Assembly: GCF_947623445.1 (NCBI RefSeq)
Contig: NC_135242.1
Span: forward strand, 8,928,001-8,992,000
Origin: Clavelina lepadiformis
Taxonomy: Eukaryota; Chordata; Ascidiacea; Aplousobranchia; Clavelinidae
Direction of reading: 5' to 3'
Length of the DNA: 64,000 nucleotides
Positions 24,801 through 34,400 of this stretch are shown piece by piece. Each line of letters opens with the position of its first letter. The stretch's first letter is position 1. The position numbers and the translations under genes are program-made. Below the pieces are notes generated by a model. It was not told the DNA's origin and did no database searches. It saw nothing but the letters and a program-made list of their open reading frames with translations.

Positions 24801-25327
24801 CTTTATTCTCCGCTGCTTTTTTTCTTCAACGCTTGGAATTACCGTGGGAATGTAGTATCAAATTTTCTTGCGCAGTCTATACATCTTTGGTGCTCAGTAA
24901 TGCTGTGGTGGTAAATGTGTCATCATATTTGACAGCTAAGTGTAACCCTGACGGATGACATCAATGCCAAGATGAAGTCCTACTCCCTTTCAAGGCAAGA
25001 TTGCCAGCGTATGACGTTGGGACAGCTTCAACTTATTCTCAACGACATGCACTCGAAAAAACAAGGTAATATTATATTGGACTTTATGTATAATATAATC
25101 ATGTTCTAAGCCTGCTAGCTGCTATCTTATAACAAGTGGCCATGACTGAGTTGGTGCAATTGTGCAACACTAACGTTTTGTTCATGTTGTAATTAGGTTT
25201 AAACGACAAGTTAATGGGCCTTCTGCTCGCTCGAGATGACCTTCAAACTGAACAAGACGCCAAATTGGTGGATGTTGAAGATGCAAAGGCTGTTATGAAC
25301 GCCGTAGGACCTGAAACTACAGTTTAA
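3857..25327 (+). CDS. IQCJ-SCHIP1: IQCJ-SCHIP1 fusion-type protein, 13 coding exons
   Basis: Exons: 3857-3935, 4485-4603, 4930-5037, 5172-5236, 7023-7103, 7398-7452, 18435-18589, 18817-19300, 23997-24100, 24189-24490, 24584-24732, 24936-25065, 25197-25327. All phases agree, giving 653 residues. The start follows an in-frame stop at 3851. The IQCJ part has an upstream IQ motif (AAICIQKYYRGYLGRR, about residue 75), then ENHQL and IIQRAWRRYHEAQ (about 152), as in vertebrate IQCJ. The SCHIP1 part has VPLMNW (about 333), EREAIRQKL, SLQICYIN, a serine-rich stretch, then MTLGQLQLILNDMHS and the C-terminal coiled coil with RDDLQTEQDA. In vertebrates this protein binds calmodulin and merlin (schwannomin) and acts at axon initial segments and nodes. 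Here the two parts lie in one collinear gene. The weakest junction is the exon ending at 7452 (AAC|GTACAG). Without it the IQCJ part would end alone after the IQ motif. Confidence 0.88.
5237..7022. other. Intron 4 of IQCJ-SCHIP1
   Basis: AT-rich intron. Near 5361-5420 a stretch with A-box-like and B-box-like motifs (GAGTTCGAC) could be the head of a tRNA-derived SINE, but the match is weak. Around 5640-5900 there are AAGTCAAG-type repeats, and near 6440 a TTTCGAAACATGTT motif. No exon or RNA gene is supported. Confidence 0.4.
8520..9195. repeat. Inverted repeat next to the duplicated IQ exon
   Basis: The reverse complement of about 8520-8605 aligns with about 9080-9195. Both arms share GTTCTCGT, then AATAAATTATAT, TTTCCTGC, CTAATT and a TTATGGTATTTA end, with a small insertion in the right arm. 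The arms are about 85-115 bases and the spacer about 470 bases. The exon duplicate lies just inside the left arm. The CGAAACATGTT motif in the right arm is common at the ends of some retroelements, but I could not assign a family. Confidence 0.55.
8610..8710 (-). pseudogene. Inverted duplicate of the IQCJ IQ-motif exon
   Basis: Read on the minus strand, about 68 bases match the exon at 7398-7452 and its downstream flank with 8 differences. The IQ helix reads SWRRYYEAQVSDKRNKQL instead of AWRRYHEAQLSGKQNVQL, then the same TGA stop. The donor GT used by the plus-strand copy is AA here, and the match decays just before the acceptor. Being antisense to the gene, it cannot be spliced into it. It is most simply a partial exon duplication carried in by an inversion or a repeat-mediated copy. 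Confidence 0.7.
10006..10252 (+). mobile_element. Truncated relative of the 1913-2352 MITE
   Basis: Shares the inner and right part of the first MITE: GATCAACAAnTGCTAAAATT, GAATTAATTAACATGTAT, GAGTACCGGGACCGACT, and repeated GGTACT/AGTACC motifs up to a CTATAGTACCGCC end. The left terminal repeat is missing, so the copy is 5' truncated. Confidence 0.65.
13551..13658 (+). CDS. IQCJ-SCHIP1: Alternative first coding exon of IQCJ-SCHIP1 (intermediate form)
   Basis: A 36-codon open stretch begins MCEMKLPPEMSQPRSSSKRR just after an in-frame stop (13548) and ends GDIPLE at an excellent donor, GAG|GTAAGA. It ends in phase 0, exactly the phase needed to join the exon at 18435. It has no clear acceptor, so it fits best as the first exon of a transcript starting inside the 11 kb intron. 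The joined product would be 520 residues, without the IQ motifs and with the whole SCHIP1 part. Vertebrate SCHIP1 also uses its own promoter downstream of IQCJ exons. I do not recognise the peptide itself. Confidence 0.55.
14854..15464. mobile_element. Pogo/Tigger-like MITE (CAGTCGAATCCGCTTAATTC ends)
   Basis: The 611-base element is bounded by TA on both sides. It begins CAGTCGAATCCGCTTAATTC and ends with the inverted version, GAATTAAGCGGATTCGACTG. The motif CCGAATTAAGCGG recurs near both ends. The CAGT tips and the TA target duplication are typical of the pogo branch of Tc1/mariner. No transposase frame was found, so it is non-autonomous. Confidence 0.85.
15503..15761. mobile_element. Short hAT-like MITE
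   Basis: The 259-base segment begins CAGGGTTTCCCAAACG and ends GTTGAGTAGCCCTG, the ragged CAGGG.../...CCCTG ends common in hAT MITEs. An internal GGTCCG/CGGACC-rich part follows the left end and precedes the right end. No coding capacity. Confidence 0.7.
15985..16155. repeat. GACTCGAGTC-rich dispersed repeat
   Basis: ACTTGA, GACTCGAG, ATGACTTGAGTC and CGACTCGAG motifs recur every 15-30 bases. Related pieces lie near 2360-2380, 2570-2650, 5660-5710 and 50650-50700. The family is not recognised. It may be the inner part of a MITE. Confidence 0.45.
19396..19890. mobile_element. Degenerate pogo-like MITE
   Basis: TA-flanked element beginning CAGTCAATCCCACTTAATAG and ending CCATTAAGTGGTGTTTATTG. 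The inner terminal repeat (CCACTTAAT/ATTAAGTGG) is clear but the tips have diverged. TTATTAGAG and TTATAGAG motifs recur inside. No transposase frame. Confidence 0.6.
20067..20165. repeat. Fold-back inverted repeat (about 35-base arms)
   Basis: The left arm (20067-20102, GGTGCTCAGCTGGTGAATT then AATTCTTTTA) and the right arm (about 20129-20165) are inverted copies with about three mismatches, separated by about 26 bases. The sequence ACCATGTTCTG occurs just before (about 20028) and just after (about 20170) the structure. It may be a fold-back MITE. Confidence 0.7.
23247..23603 (+). CDS. SCHIP1: Alternative first coding exon of SCHIP1 (short form)
   Basis: The 119-codon open stretch starts MLPNMTEVEVQL and runs through a region rich in Ser, Glu and Asp to SLRE. 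There a donor, GAG|GTAGAT, ends it in phase 0, which fits the exon at 23997 (KQKMEREAIRQKL). If not spliced, the frame would stop at 23648. A possible acceptor (ATTGCAG|CAT, 23217) precedes the ATG and could take a 5' leader exon or a trans-spliced leader. The joined product would be 390 residues, with only the conserved SCHIP1 core and coiled coil. Vertebrate SCHIP1 has several isoforms differing only in such first exons. The peptide is not itself recognised. Confidence 0.6.
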
Positions 25328-27865
25328 CTACTTCAAAATTTTTTGTACTTGTTTTAAATTTTCAAAATCTACTTCCTTAAAATTTGCTAGTTAAAAATAG
25401 TTAAATGTTGACTAATTTAAATCGCGTGCAGTTTATTTCCTCGCCATGGATAGTTGGTCTGTGATTACTGTTTCATTTTGCAGCATGTTTTACATTTGGT
25501 TTTCACCTCACTACATTTTCCCGTTGAAGATCTGATCATTTGCGACCTAAGCTCTTTATCCCTTGTCTGCGTGCAAACAGTGCACGGTACCTGCGCTTTT
25601 CATCCATAGTATAGTTGCTTGTGACAGGCCAGCTCCTTTTTTATTCGAAGCAATCATCGAAGCCACACCATTTTACAGTTTTGTGCCAATGTAGCATTTT
25701 GTTACGACCATCACCATGTATGATTTCTTGTAGTATTTTTGCTTATTTTTTACTCATGCTGCATGCACTTTCGTGGTTGTTTTATGAATGATCGCTAAAC
25801 AATTTTTAGACCTGAACTATGTGCGACGACATACGTAATTGGCCAGAAATGACCTAGTTTTTATCAGTCTCATCATTTCTACTTGCTCTTCGCTTATCCG
25901 CCGTTTTATATCTTAATACTTAATACAAGTGTTATACGTCGTGTTGTTTGTCTTACTCCTGTTAATAATTTAGTTGCAAATCCATTCAACGTTGCATTTT
26001 CCGATCAATTTACAAGTGCTCCAGATTTGCTATCAAGCATATCGTACAGCATAACAACTAACGCAATATACTATAGGCTACCTGAGGATTTCTTTTAACA
26101 AACTCGACTTTGGTAATTTGGATTGGACATTCTTAATCCATTGATGAATTTTTGTCTTGCCTCTAGTTTGCCATTACGAAATAAAATTCTAAGACTTGTG
26201 GTATTTTGTTCTTATCAGAGCGCTTTTTGATTACAAATAAATATGAAATGAGCGTCATTTATTGGCACATTCAAAACATAGTGTTAGATTATATTCTTTG
26301 CTTCGGCATTTTGAATGTATACAGAATGGTATCAATGGTGGTCAGTTAATTCAATCAACGAACGATCCAACCCGCTGAATTAACATTTCAATATGAATTA
26401 CAACAAACTTTGAACAACACAGAATAATAATGGCAAGGTTTTGAAATGGTGTTAGCTAAGTCATACATGTTGTTAGCTATTACCCAGAAATTGGGTAGTT
26501 TAGCACCCCACCATCATTTCCACGTAAGACCACAGTGAGTCTATACATTTTATTAACTTAAAACTACAGTAGATTACTAGAGCGATCAAACATGCTTCGC
26601 TCCACCACAGAAAACAATATTGTACTATACTATTAACCGACTATTTTATTTTGTATTAATAATGCCTGCGATCTTTATGGTTTTATCATCTTATGATTAG
26701 CAGCTCAAACCAGGGAGTCTAGTTTTGAAGATGGAACAATCATTAGTTGTTTTCGTGTGAAAGTTTTGAACGTCTCAATTCTTTTGTCAACTTTAATTAA
26801 TTATTAGATCAAATCTGGTGTTTACAGTGGCATTCAGGTTTACGATTGGCCCACTTCACGGTATTCGCTTTCTGTACTGTAACATTTTGGCATGCTTTGC
26901 GGCCCACCTGAAGTAGCTCGCTGAGAAGTGTTGATCTAATTCTAATCGATTAATCAAAAAATACATTTTACCCTTGTCACAAGAGTGCTACGTCGTTTAA
27001 AATTTATTATAAATTAAATTGAAACGTGAACCCAGTGAGATGAACTGACATGGAACCGTATCAATGCATACGAGCGCATGACAACGTCCGAAAAAATGGA
27101 GTAAAAGTGAAAAAGTGTTTATGTTATTGGGATTTCATGCTTAAAAACAGATGGTCACAGAGTTGGTACCGTGTGTATGGAACGCCACAAACGAACCATC
27201 AACTCACTTAAAATAGCATGTGCGTTGTGCAGAGTTAAGATTAAACTTGTGAGACGACCACTATTTACCCAGTATCCGTATAAACATGTAACGCCATCTA
27301 CCGGCACAAATATCTTATTTGCTAAAATGCCATGGAATTAATTTTTCATTAGATCTTTTGCTTACAGACTAACCCATCCTTTATCAGAAAGGAAATATTT
27401 ACGACATAATGACGCACAATACATTGTATATTAACAATGTATAACTCAGAAATAAATTGCGTTTCACTGATAACATGAAACCAAATACACAGCACGAAGG
27501 CAAGTGAAATGAAGTGGGGATTACCATCTCTGACAGTTGGCTCCACATATTTTGGACAAATAAAAACTCAAAAATCTTTGGGCTAGTCTTTGTAAGTGTC
27601 TTTACTACTATACAATATACATATGTTTTTGCTAATTCAAAAAAATGCGGTGTGTATTTCTCAGTAAAAATAAATGTCTGTACAAACCTACAGAGTTATC
27701 ATGTTAATATCAGCTAAAACGTTGGCAAAGCAAATAACAAGGATTCCATGGCTGGTAAGAAATAAAATTAAAACAACTTTCTCTGCGAAAAGGAAAGGTG
27801 GGAAGTTTTAGAAACTCAGGGCAATGACCAGAATGTTTTGTTTATCCAGGGTCATTGATTTTGCA
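25328..27865. other. 3' region of IQCJ-SCHIP1 and space to ANKRD49
   Basis: The plus-strand gene stops at 25327. No coding exon was recognised before the convergent ANKRD49 gene ends at 27866. The first part is probably the long 3' UTR, with possible poly(A) signals at 26180 and about 26237. An open stretch at 25883-26098 lies inside it and looks like chance. Confidence 0.5.
26180..26185 (+). terminator. Candidate poly(A) signal AATAAA for IQCJ-SCHIP1
   Basis: AATAAA lies 853 bases after the stop codon, with a T-rich stretch following within 30 bases. A second AATAAA lies about 57 bases further on. Assignment is by position only. Confidence 0.35.
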
Positions 27866-29808
27866 TTAAAATTCATTGACATGCTTCTCTACAATTTCAA
27901 AAAGTGAACTGAAGGAATTAAACCTCTTAGACAAGTCCAGTGCTGTATCACCTGCATTCGACTTTATATGGACATCAATATCCTTGCAGTGCAGTAGTAA
28001 AACCATTATGTCACGGGTAGTCTTTTCAGCTGCGTGAATCACAATAAAATATTCATCACAATAAAATCATTTTTATATCTGTACAAAGTAAGGAAATAAT
28101 TTTCTTATATAGTTGAAGCAATGCTTTGCGGGTTATGTAAAACAGCAACAATTTTTTTTGCTTACCAGCAGCAACATGTAATGGTGATAGGTTTCCATTT
28201 GAAAGGGCATTTATGTCTGCTCCATTGTCAATTAGGACCTTGGCAATCTCAGTTTCATTCCACTATTTCAGGTTTATGTAAGAGTGCATATGGTGACAAT
28301 AAGGTTTATATCGAGTTATGTACTTAATACTAGCCATTAGCTCACACACCTTGATATGACACGACATGAAAATACAAACTAAAAATGCATGGCCACCTCA
28401 CGCTTACTAATGGCTATCGGTATTACTCTTGTAAAACAGTATTTAATACAATAATTAAATATTCTTAAAAAACTTAAAGTCAATGCAGTAAAAAAGTAGT
28501 TAATTCTTCATATAAAATAAAGTATTAAATTTTAAAAATGTGCTGAATTTACAATAAATATAATAGTCAAAGATTAATAATTAATTAGTGCAATTGGTAA
28601 AATTGAACACACAAAACAGCACTTACCCTACAGGCACTATGCAATGGTGTCCAACCATCTATTGTGCGAGCATGAACGTTAGCATTTTTGCTCAGGAGAA
28701 ATTTAGCTATTTCAACATAACCTTCTGAGCAAGCTTTATGCAAAGCCGTATAACCATCACCATCACTGTAACAGAAAAAGAAACCAGCATAAAAATAACA
28801 CTTTGTGACAAACATAAAACGTATATATTATAAATTTTATCAGACACAGATAATAAAGCCCAACAGGCAATAGCTATTAAGTGCACAAATATAGGTGCAT
28901 TGCAAAATACATGGCTTTATGTTTGTATTAAAATTTGGGTTTAACACCTATCACAGTATTTACCAGGTTAAGTAACCAACTTCAATCTAAGCGGCTAGTC
29001 AAATACATTTGGCAGGTGTGCACTAAACAACTGTTATCACAATTGTTTGTTCATTTATGCTTACAGTACTTTATGTTGCCTTATATTTTGTGTTAGGTTA
29101 CTAAAGAAAAGAAAACTTTTTCGGTATAGTATAGTAACAGAACCTGTGGCCTAAAAAATTGTTTTTGCTGCTTACGTAAAATTAAAGGTAACTCGCTGTT
29201 TTAAACATGATTTGTTCTGTTTTGACATTCATAACTACCGGTAATAAAGTTGAATCAAGAATTTGTGATAAATGTTTGTACAATCATGCAAAATGCGAAC
29301 TTAAACAGGCGCATACTTAAGAGGTTACTGTTTGCATAAAAGTTGATTTATGAAAGTGACACATATAACATATATGATATAAGTGGAAAATGAAGACAAA
29401 TATTTAAGCAAATCTAATGCAACAATCCATATTTTCAAACATTCTTATCACTAACTAATTTTTTACAAATGCTAACCGTTAAGTACAGTATATAACATAA
29501 TTAATAACATAATACTTCCTGGTATAAAGAAACTTCAAGGCACAAGAACAAAATAGTAGGTTGTATATACATATATCTGTCATATTTTCAAATTTCTTAT
29601 TATTTCAATTAATTGAAGCTATAATACTTTCCACCTGAAACTTATGACGCTTTTATCTTGCTGCAAAATTTCTTTCACCACATCTAACTTTCCCTTTGAA
29701 GTGGCCCAGAGAAAACGATCAGGTAAACTTGAAGGCTCTTCCACATCATATTCTTCATCTGACGTATCACCACTCCACATAACAAAGCAAGACTTAGGTG
29801 ACCTTAAA
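27866..29808 (-). CDS. ANKRD49: ANKRD49-like ankyrin-repeat protein (5' end unresolved)
   Basis: Exons on the minus strand: 29808-29635, 28765-28627, 28262-28166, 28029-27866, with matching phases. The order agrees with vertebrate ANKRD49: MWSGDTSDEEYDVEE, then LPDRFLWATSKGKLDVVKEI, DGDGYTALHKACSEGYVEIA, DGWTPLHSACR, WNETEIAKVLIDNGADINA, LSPLHVAA, and a tail ending LFEIVEKHVNEF. These give four ankyrin repeats after an acidic N-terminal stretch. In mammals ANKRD49 is a small nuclear protein linked to gene regulation and to cell division in the germ line. The first exon listed starts in phase 2 after an acceptor, so an upstream coding exon is needed. A weak candidate is 30396-30359 (MNKKSWAMCIY, donor GAG|GTTTTT), which joins in phase. 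Alternatively the protein could start at the Met at 29780. Confidence 0.88.
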
Positions 29809-31455
29809 CTGTATTGACATTAATAAATTTTACATTACAATATTATGGCAAAGTAAAAATATTTCTGGAAGAGGTGCCATCGTAGAAACTATTTAAATAA
29901 ATGCAGGGGTCTACAAGTGCACAACCAGATGACGTCACAATTTAAGTAGCTTTGGTCTAGTATACAAATGCATCCTGTGGTTGTGCACTTGTATAATAGA
30001 TTCAAATGTTGTTTTCCTGGCTTCTTTTAAACCTGATCTTTAACACCCACTCGAACATTCAGTAACAGTTTACAATTAGCATATTATGCTGGGATGGAAA
30101 TAGCATAAAGAAAACTGAGATATCGTAAAATAACACACCAAATACATGAAACTCTCTGAAACACCACACTTCAATGTTCTCATAAATAGCTACGATTACT
30201 ATTTAAAGAAAATAGGCCTACGCTGACTGTAAAATATTTAGTTAACAGTGATTCAACATATGCTCATGAATGCAATACTATTTCACAATTACATGGGAAA
30301 TTAAAGTTGGTCATTAAAAAGGATGCACTTGGTCTTTCTCATGAAATTATCAAAAAACCTCACATATATGCACATCGCCCAACTCTTCTTGTTCATATCT
30401 AGCAAATGAAGTTCAATTGCTTTCGATTTGAATGCTACCAGCCAACAATGATAAAACAATAAAACAAGCCCACTTTTTTATTTTTAGTTTTGTGAACACA
30501 GGACGGGTACATTTAAGTCCGTACGCTTGAAAACAGATATACAAATGAAATTTCACTAAAAATTTAAAATTGGTTTCGCACTAAAACGCTCCAGCGCTTT
30601 CTCTTGAACTAAACTATTTTGGGAAATTTATTTTTGTATGTTTATCCAGCCATTTTTGTATGTTAGTTCGACACAGCGTTATGGTTACTAACCGTCCTAA
30701 AATGTTTCAACATACGGTATGTGGAATTAATTGAAATCTACGTTGGTAGTTCCCCTACGTCGAAAGGCAAGTTTCGACAACAGTTCTAGCTCAGTTTATT
30801 AGAAACTAGACTGGACCAAGTTCAGGAATCAGGAAGGCGGAGGCAATGATTGGCGAAAGGTAATTAAAATCTACTCCTATTTAAGACAATGCGAGTTTAC
30901 CAACGCTGCAAATCTGAGTGCAGCAAGCTGTCCGTGGACAGGATTAGGGATACGCTATCCTTGCAGGCTGCAGCCGTTGCGCATCAAGCACGTTAGCAAG
31001 TCTGCAGGTGGTAGCCTAATCATTATTTCACCGGAAACAATTGTACGTTTGAATCTCTTTTTAAACTCGTGTAGTAGGCCTAACTTTCAAATTCAACTGG
31101 AAGTGCCAAGTTCATAAAACTTCAATTCATTTGACAAAACATCAAGTAATAAAATAATAGCATAAAATCTGGGCTTCTTCACAAAAACATGAGCGTGACA
31201 ACGAGCTTTTTGGGCAAGATACAACCTTAATTATGACTTGGTTAAGTTTAGTATGGAAATTATTATTCTTGGACATACAAAACTCTTTGAACAAATTAAA
31301 TTCTGTCACGATTTGTCATTGCTCGAGCCCACGCTACCAAGCTTGTATTCATGCATTTTCTGACAAAACACTTTTTATCCTTTTTAAAAATGTTTTTGCG
31401 TTTTTCTTTAAATGTTGCATGGCAGTTTTGTTAAAAGATTTTTGCTGAATAAAGG
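29809..31455. promoter_or_regulatory. Head-to-head region between ANKRD49 and RO60
   Basis: About 1.6 kb separates the 5' parts of two divergently transcribed genes, so it should hold both promoters and the missing ANKRD49 first exon. The stretch 30900-31020 is noticeably more GC-rich than its surroundings and could be a shared promoter. No specific factor site is claimed. Confidence 0.35.
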
Positions 31456-34400
31456 ATGTTGAACCGAACTGTTTTTGCTCCCGTGAAACTTCAAGTAGAA
31501 AATGAAATTCAACTGGATGCACCTGGAGCTTCAGAACGATTTTCTGTATGTATTGAATTTCATATATTTTCCTTACCTATGGCTTGACAATTCTGTTGAT
31601 TGAAATATGAATCATCATATATAACTTCTAAACGTTTTGGATTGTTTTTTTAAATTGTTTTATTCTTTTACGCTTGCAGTGATGTGACTTAATATATTAT
31701 TTTGAATTGGGTTGGAGTGTCATACTGAGCTGAAGTGTTTGGTTCTGGTTTTAAGGGGTGCAGGTTTGTTTAAAGATGCAAATTTATTTTCTACAGGATA
31801 TGGAAAATCACCATGACATTTCTAGCTTTAAACGATTTTTACATTTGGGTATTGAAAAAGGGGTTTATAAGTCTGCTATGTCTCACACATATCCCACTAC
31901 CTTGGAACAGTCGTTTACCACAAAACTAACTAGAAATGGTAATGGTGCAGAATTAATCAACATTATTAAATCCACATGCAAAGGTATGTAACGGTTGTGT
32001 TGATGTTTTTATGATAAGGAAAGCATTTGTCATTTTCCTTCTGTAAAATCTGTGCAACCTTCCTGATACTAAAATTTGCAATTCAGATAAACATGGTGAA
32101 GTTTTGTTTTGCTAATTTATTGCAGATCCTTCATTTTGTCAAAGTGCGGGTGTTTATGCATTAGCGGTTTGTGACACTTCTAGCAATGCTTTAGTTGTAA
32201 ATAAAGCACATAAGCTTTTGAACGTTGTTTGTACAACACCTCATGCCATCCTTCAGGTAAATTTGTACTTTGCATAACAAAAAGTATTCACAATCCTCGT
32301 GATACACACTGAGTGCCAATAATTGGTTAAATGTGATTATGTCAATTTTGTATTCAGTTTGTTGCTGCTTGTGAACGTCTAACAAAGAAACCCTTTAATA
32401 CTACTGGATGGGGTAGATCTCGGCGTAGTGCCATTCAGCAGTGGTACTCAAACAAACCATCATCTGAAATTGCTTATGCAGTTACCAGCTGCAAAACATA
32501 TCAACATTGGAGCCATAAAGATTTGCTGAAGCTGTGTCACATAAACCCTTCCAACGACCTATGTATGTAGAAATATTTGAAATTTTTGAAATATTAATTA
32601 TTATTAATATTTTAAAATGAGAAATGCCAGAATGTATTTACGTTCTATGGTAATATTATGTATATACTACATTTTGTAGGATACCAGTAGACAGTTACTG
32701 GTTTGATAAAAGATTCCATTGGATGTAGCATTGTGTGCTGCAGCTATGTCCTAATAATGGCCCAGTCAACTTGCAGCCTAGTGGAAGGATTTTTGTGATT
32801 TTTTGTAGTTAAAAGTTAAAGTTGTTTGTTATACCAGCATGGTACAATCGCAGTTAGTTTAAATTTTGATAAGCAGCAAAAAATTGTAAAGAAAAACTCT
32901 GGCCAATTGCAAGTGACATAAACAGACCAATTTTATTCTGCATCGATGCATTGACTTGCTTTATTGAAACCTTTTATTCGTGTACACAGAGCTACAGAGC
33001 TGCTTGGTTTAATTCGAAAAATTATTTTGATTTACTGACTTGTTTTTCTATTAAACTTATGTTTAACTTGATTATGTGTAACAATTCATGCGACCCTAAC
33101 TAAAAAGTGTTTTTCTTTTTGACTCAGTAAATTCTAACTCTAATATTATGATCAAGTGTTTGTATTTTAGGTTGTGATATTCTGTGCAGTTATATTATGA
33201 AAGGATTTTCAAAGACAAAAGATCGGTTCTCCAAGGAAGTGTGTGATACACCTGATGCTCAAGAGGTGTGGAATGTTTTGTTTTTTGTAAGAAAATTAAT
33301 TTGATAAAAATCTCTGGAAACATTAGCCATTAGCATTCACTATCTTGAATGTTCAAATTTTCAACAATATCATACACCATTTTGAGTAATTACCTCAAAT
33401 TAAGTAGCATCTGTTAGCTCGGTAGCAGAAAGGTTAAAGTTCCAGGCTTGCATTATTGCAAACTGTAAACCATACTCAGCTTTGCTGTCATTGTAAAGTC
33501 CTTGAGCAAGACATTAATGATTCTTGCTCCTGTTCAATGGTTTAGGTAAACAGTCTCAAATTTGATCAAAATTGTACAAAAACGAAAAACCAAATAACAT
33601 ACGTCTAGTGACAAATGTACACTGACAAGCTTGGCAATGGGAGTTTAAGCGATGAATGCTCATTGCATCATCGTTGCTCAATGCATGGCAGCAAAATTTT
33701 TCATTCATCCATGCAAAAATTTCATTCACCCTTTCATTGATCACTGAACCATTCTTCCAGGAAAGAAACACTGGGTTATAACATGATACTATCACTAAAC
33801 AGGTTACTTTGTTTCAAAAATTAGTATTCGAATAGCCATTGAGAACACAAAAGCTTTTGGTAAATGATCTTTATTGTAAGAAATGTTGTCCCTACTTAAG
33901 CTGAGCCACAAATTTAGATCGTCATTTCTATTTTAAGTCGAAAAAATTTATAGGTAATGTTGTATTCAGTTTTGCTATTGTTAGTATTCAAGTTTGCCTG
34001 AACCTTCCACCCAAGGGATATCAGCTGAATCCATTTGAATTCACATCTCTAGTAATTTTGCTTCACTGTTTGCAATAGCTAAGCAATCAACTCCATTTAC
34101 AAAGTTTACCATCTATCTGTCATATGTGTATAACTTTATTTTTTCTTAAGCTATTTGATTTGCTGGAGGCTGTTCGTAGAGTTAAACTGTCTAAGCCAGA
34201 GGAAGTAGTTGCAACTGCAAGTCTTATTTCAAAATATAAAATGGCTTGGGGTCATGTACCATGTCATCTTCAAAATGACCAGATGGTAATCGTTGATGTT
34301 ATTCTACTATTTGATACCATTACTATTGTAACTTTTTATCTATGATCTGAAAAGTATTTTTAATTCCTTAATTGGTTAATAGCTTTGGAGAAAGCTTCTC

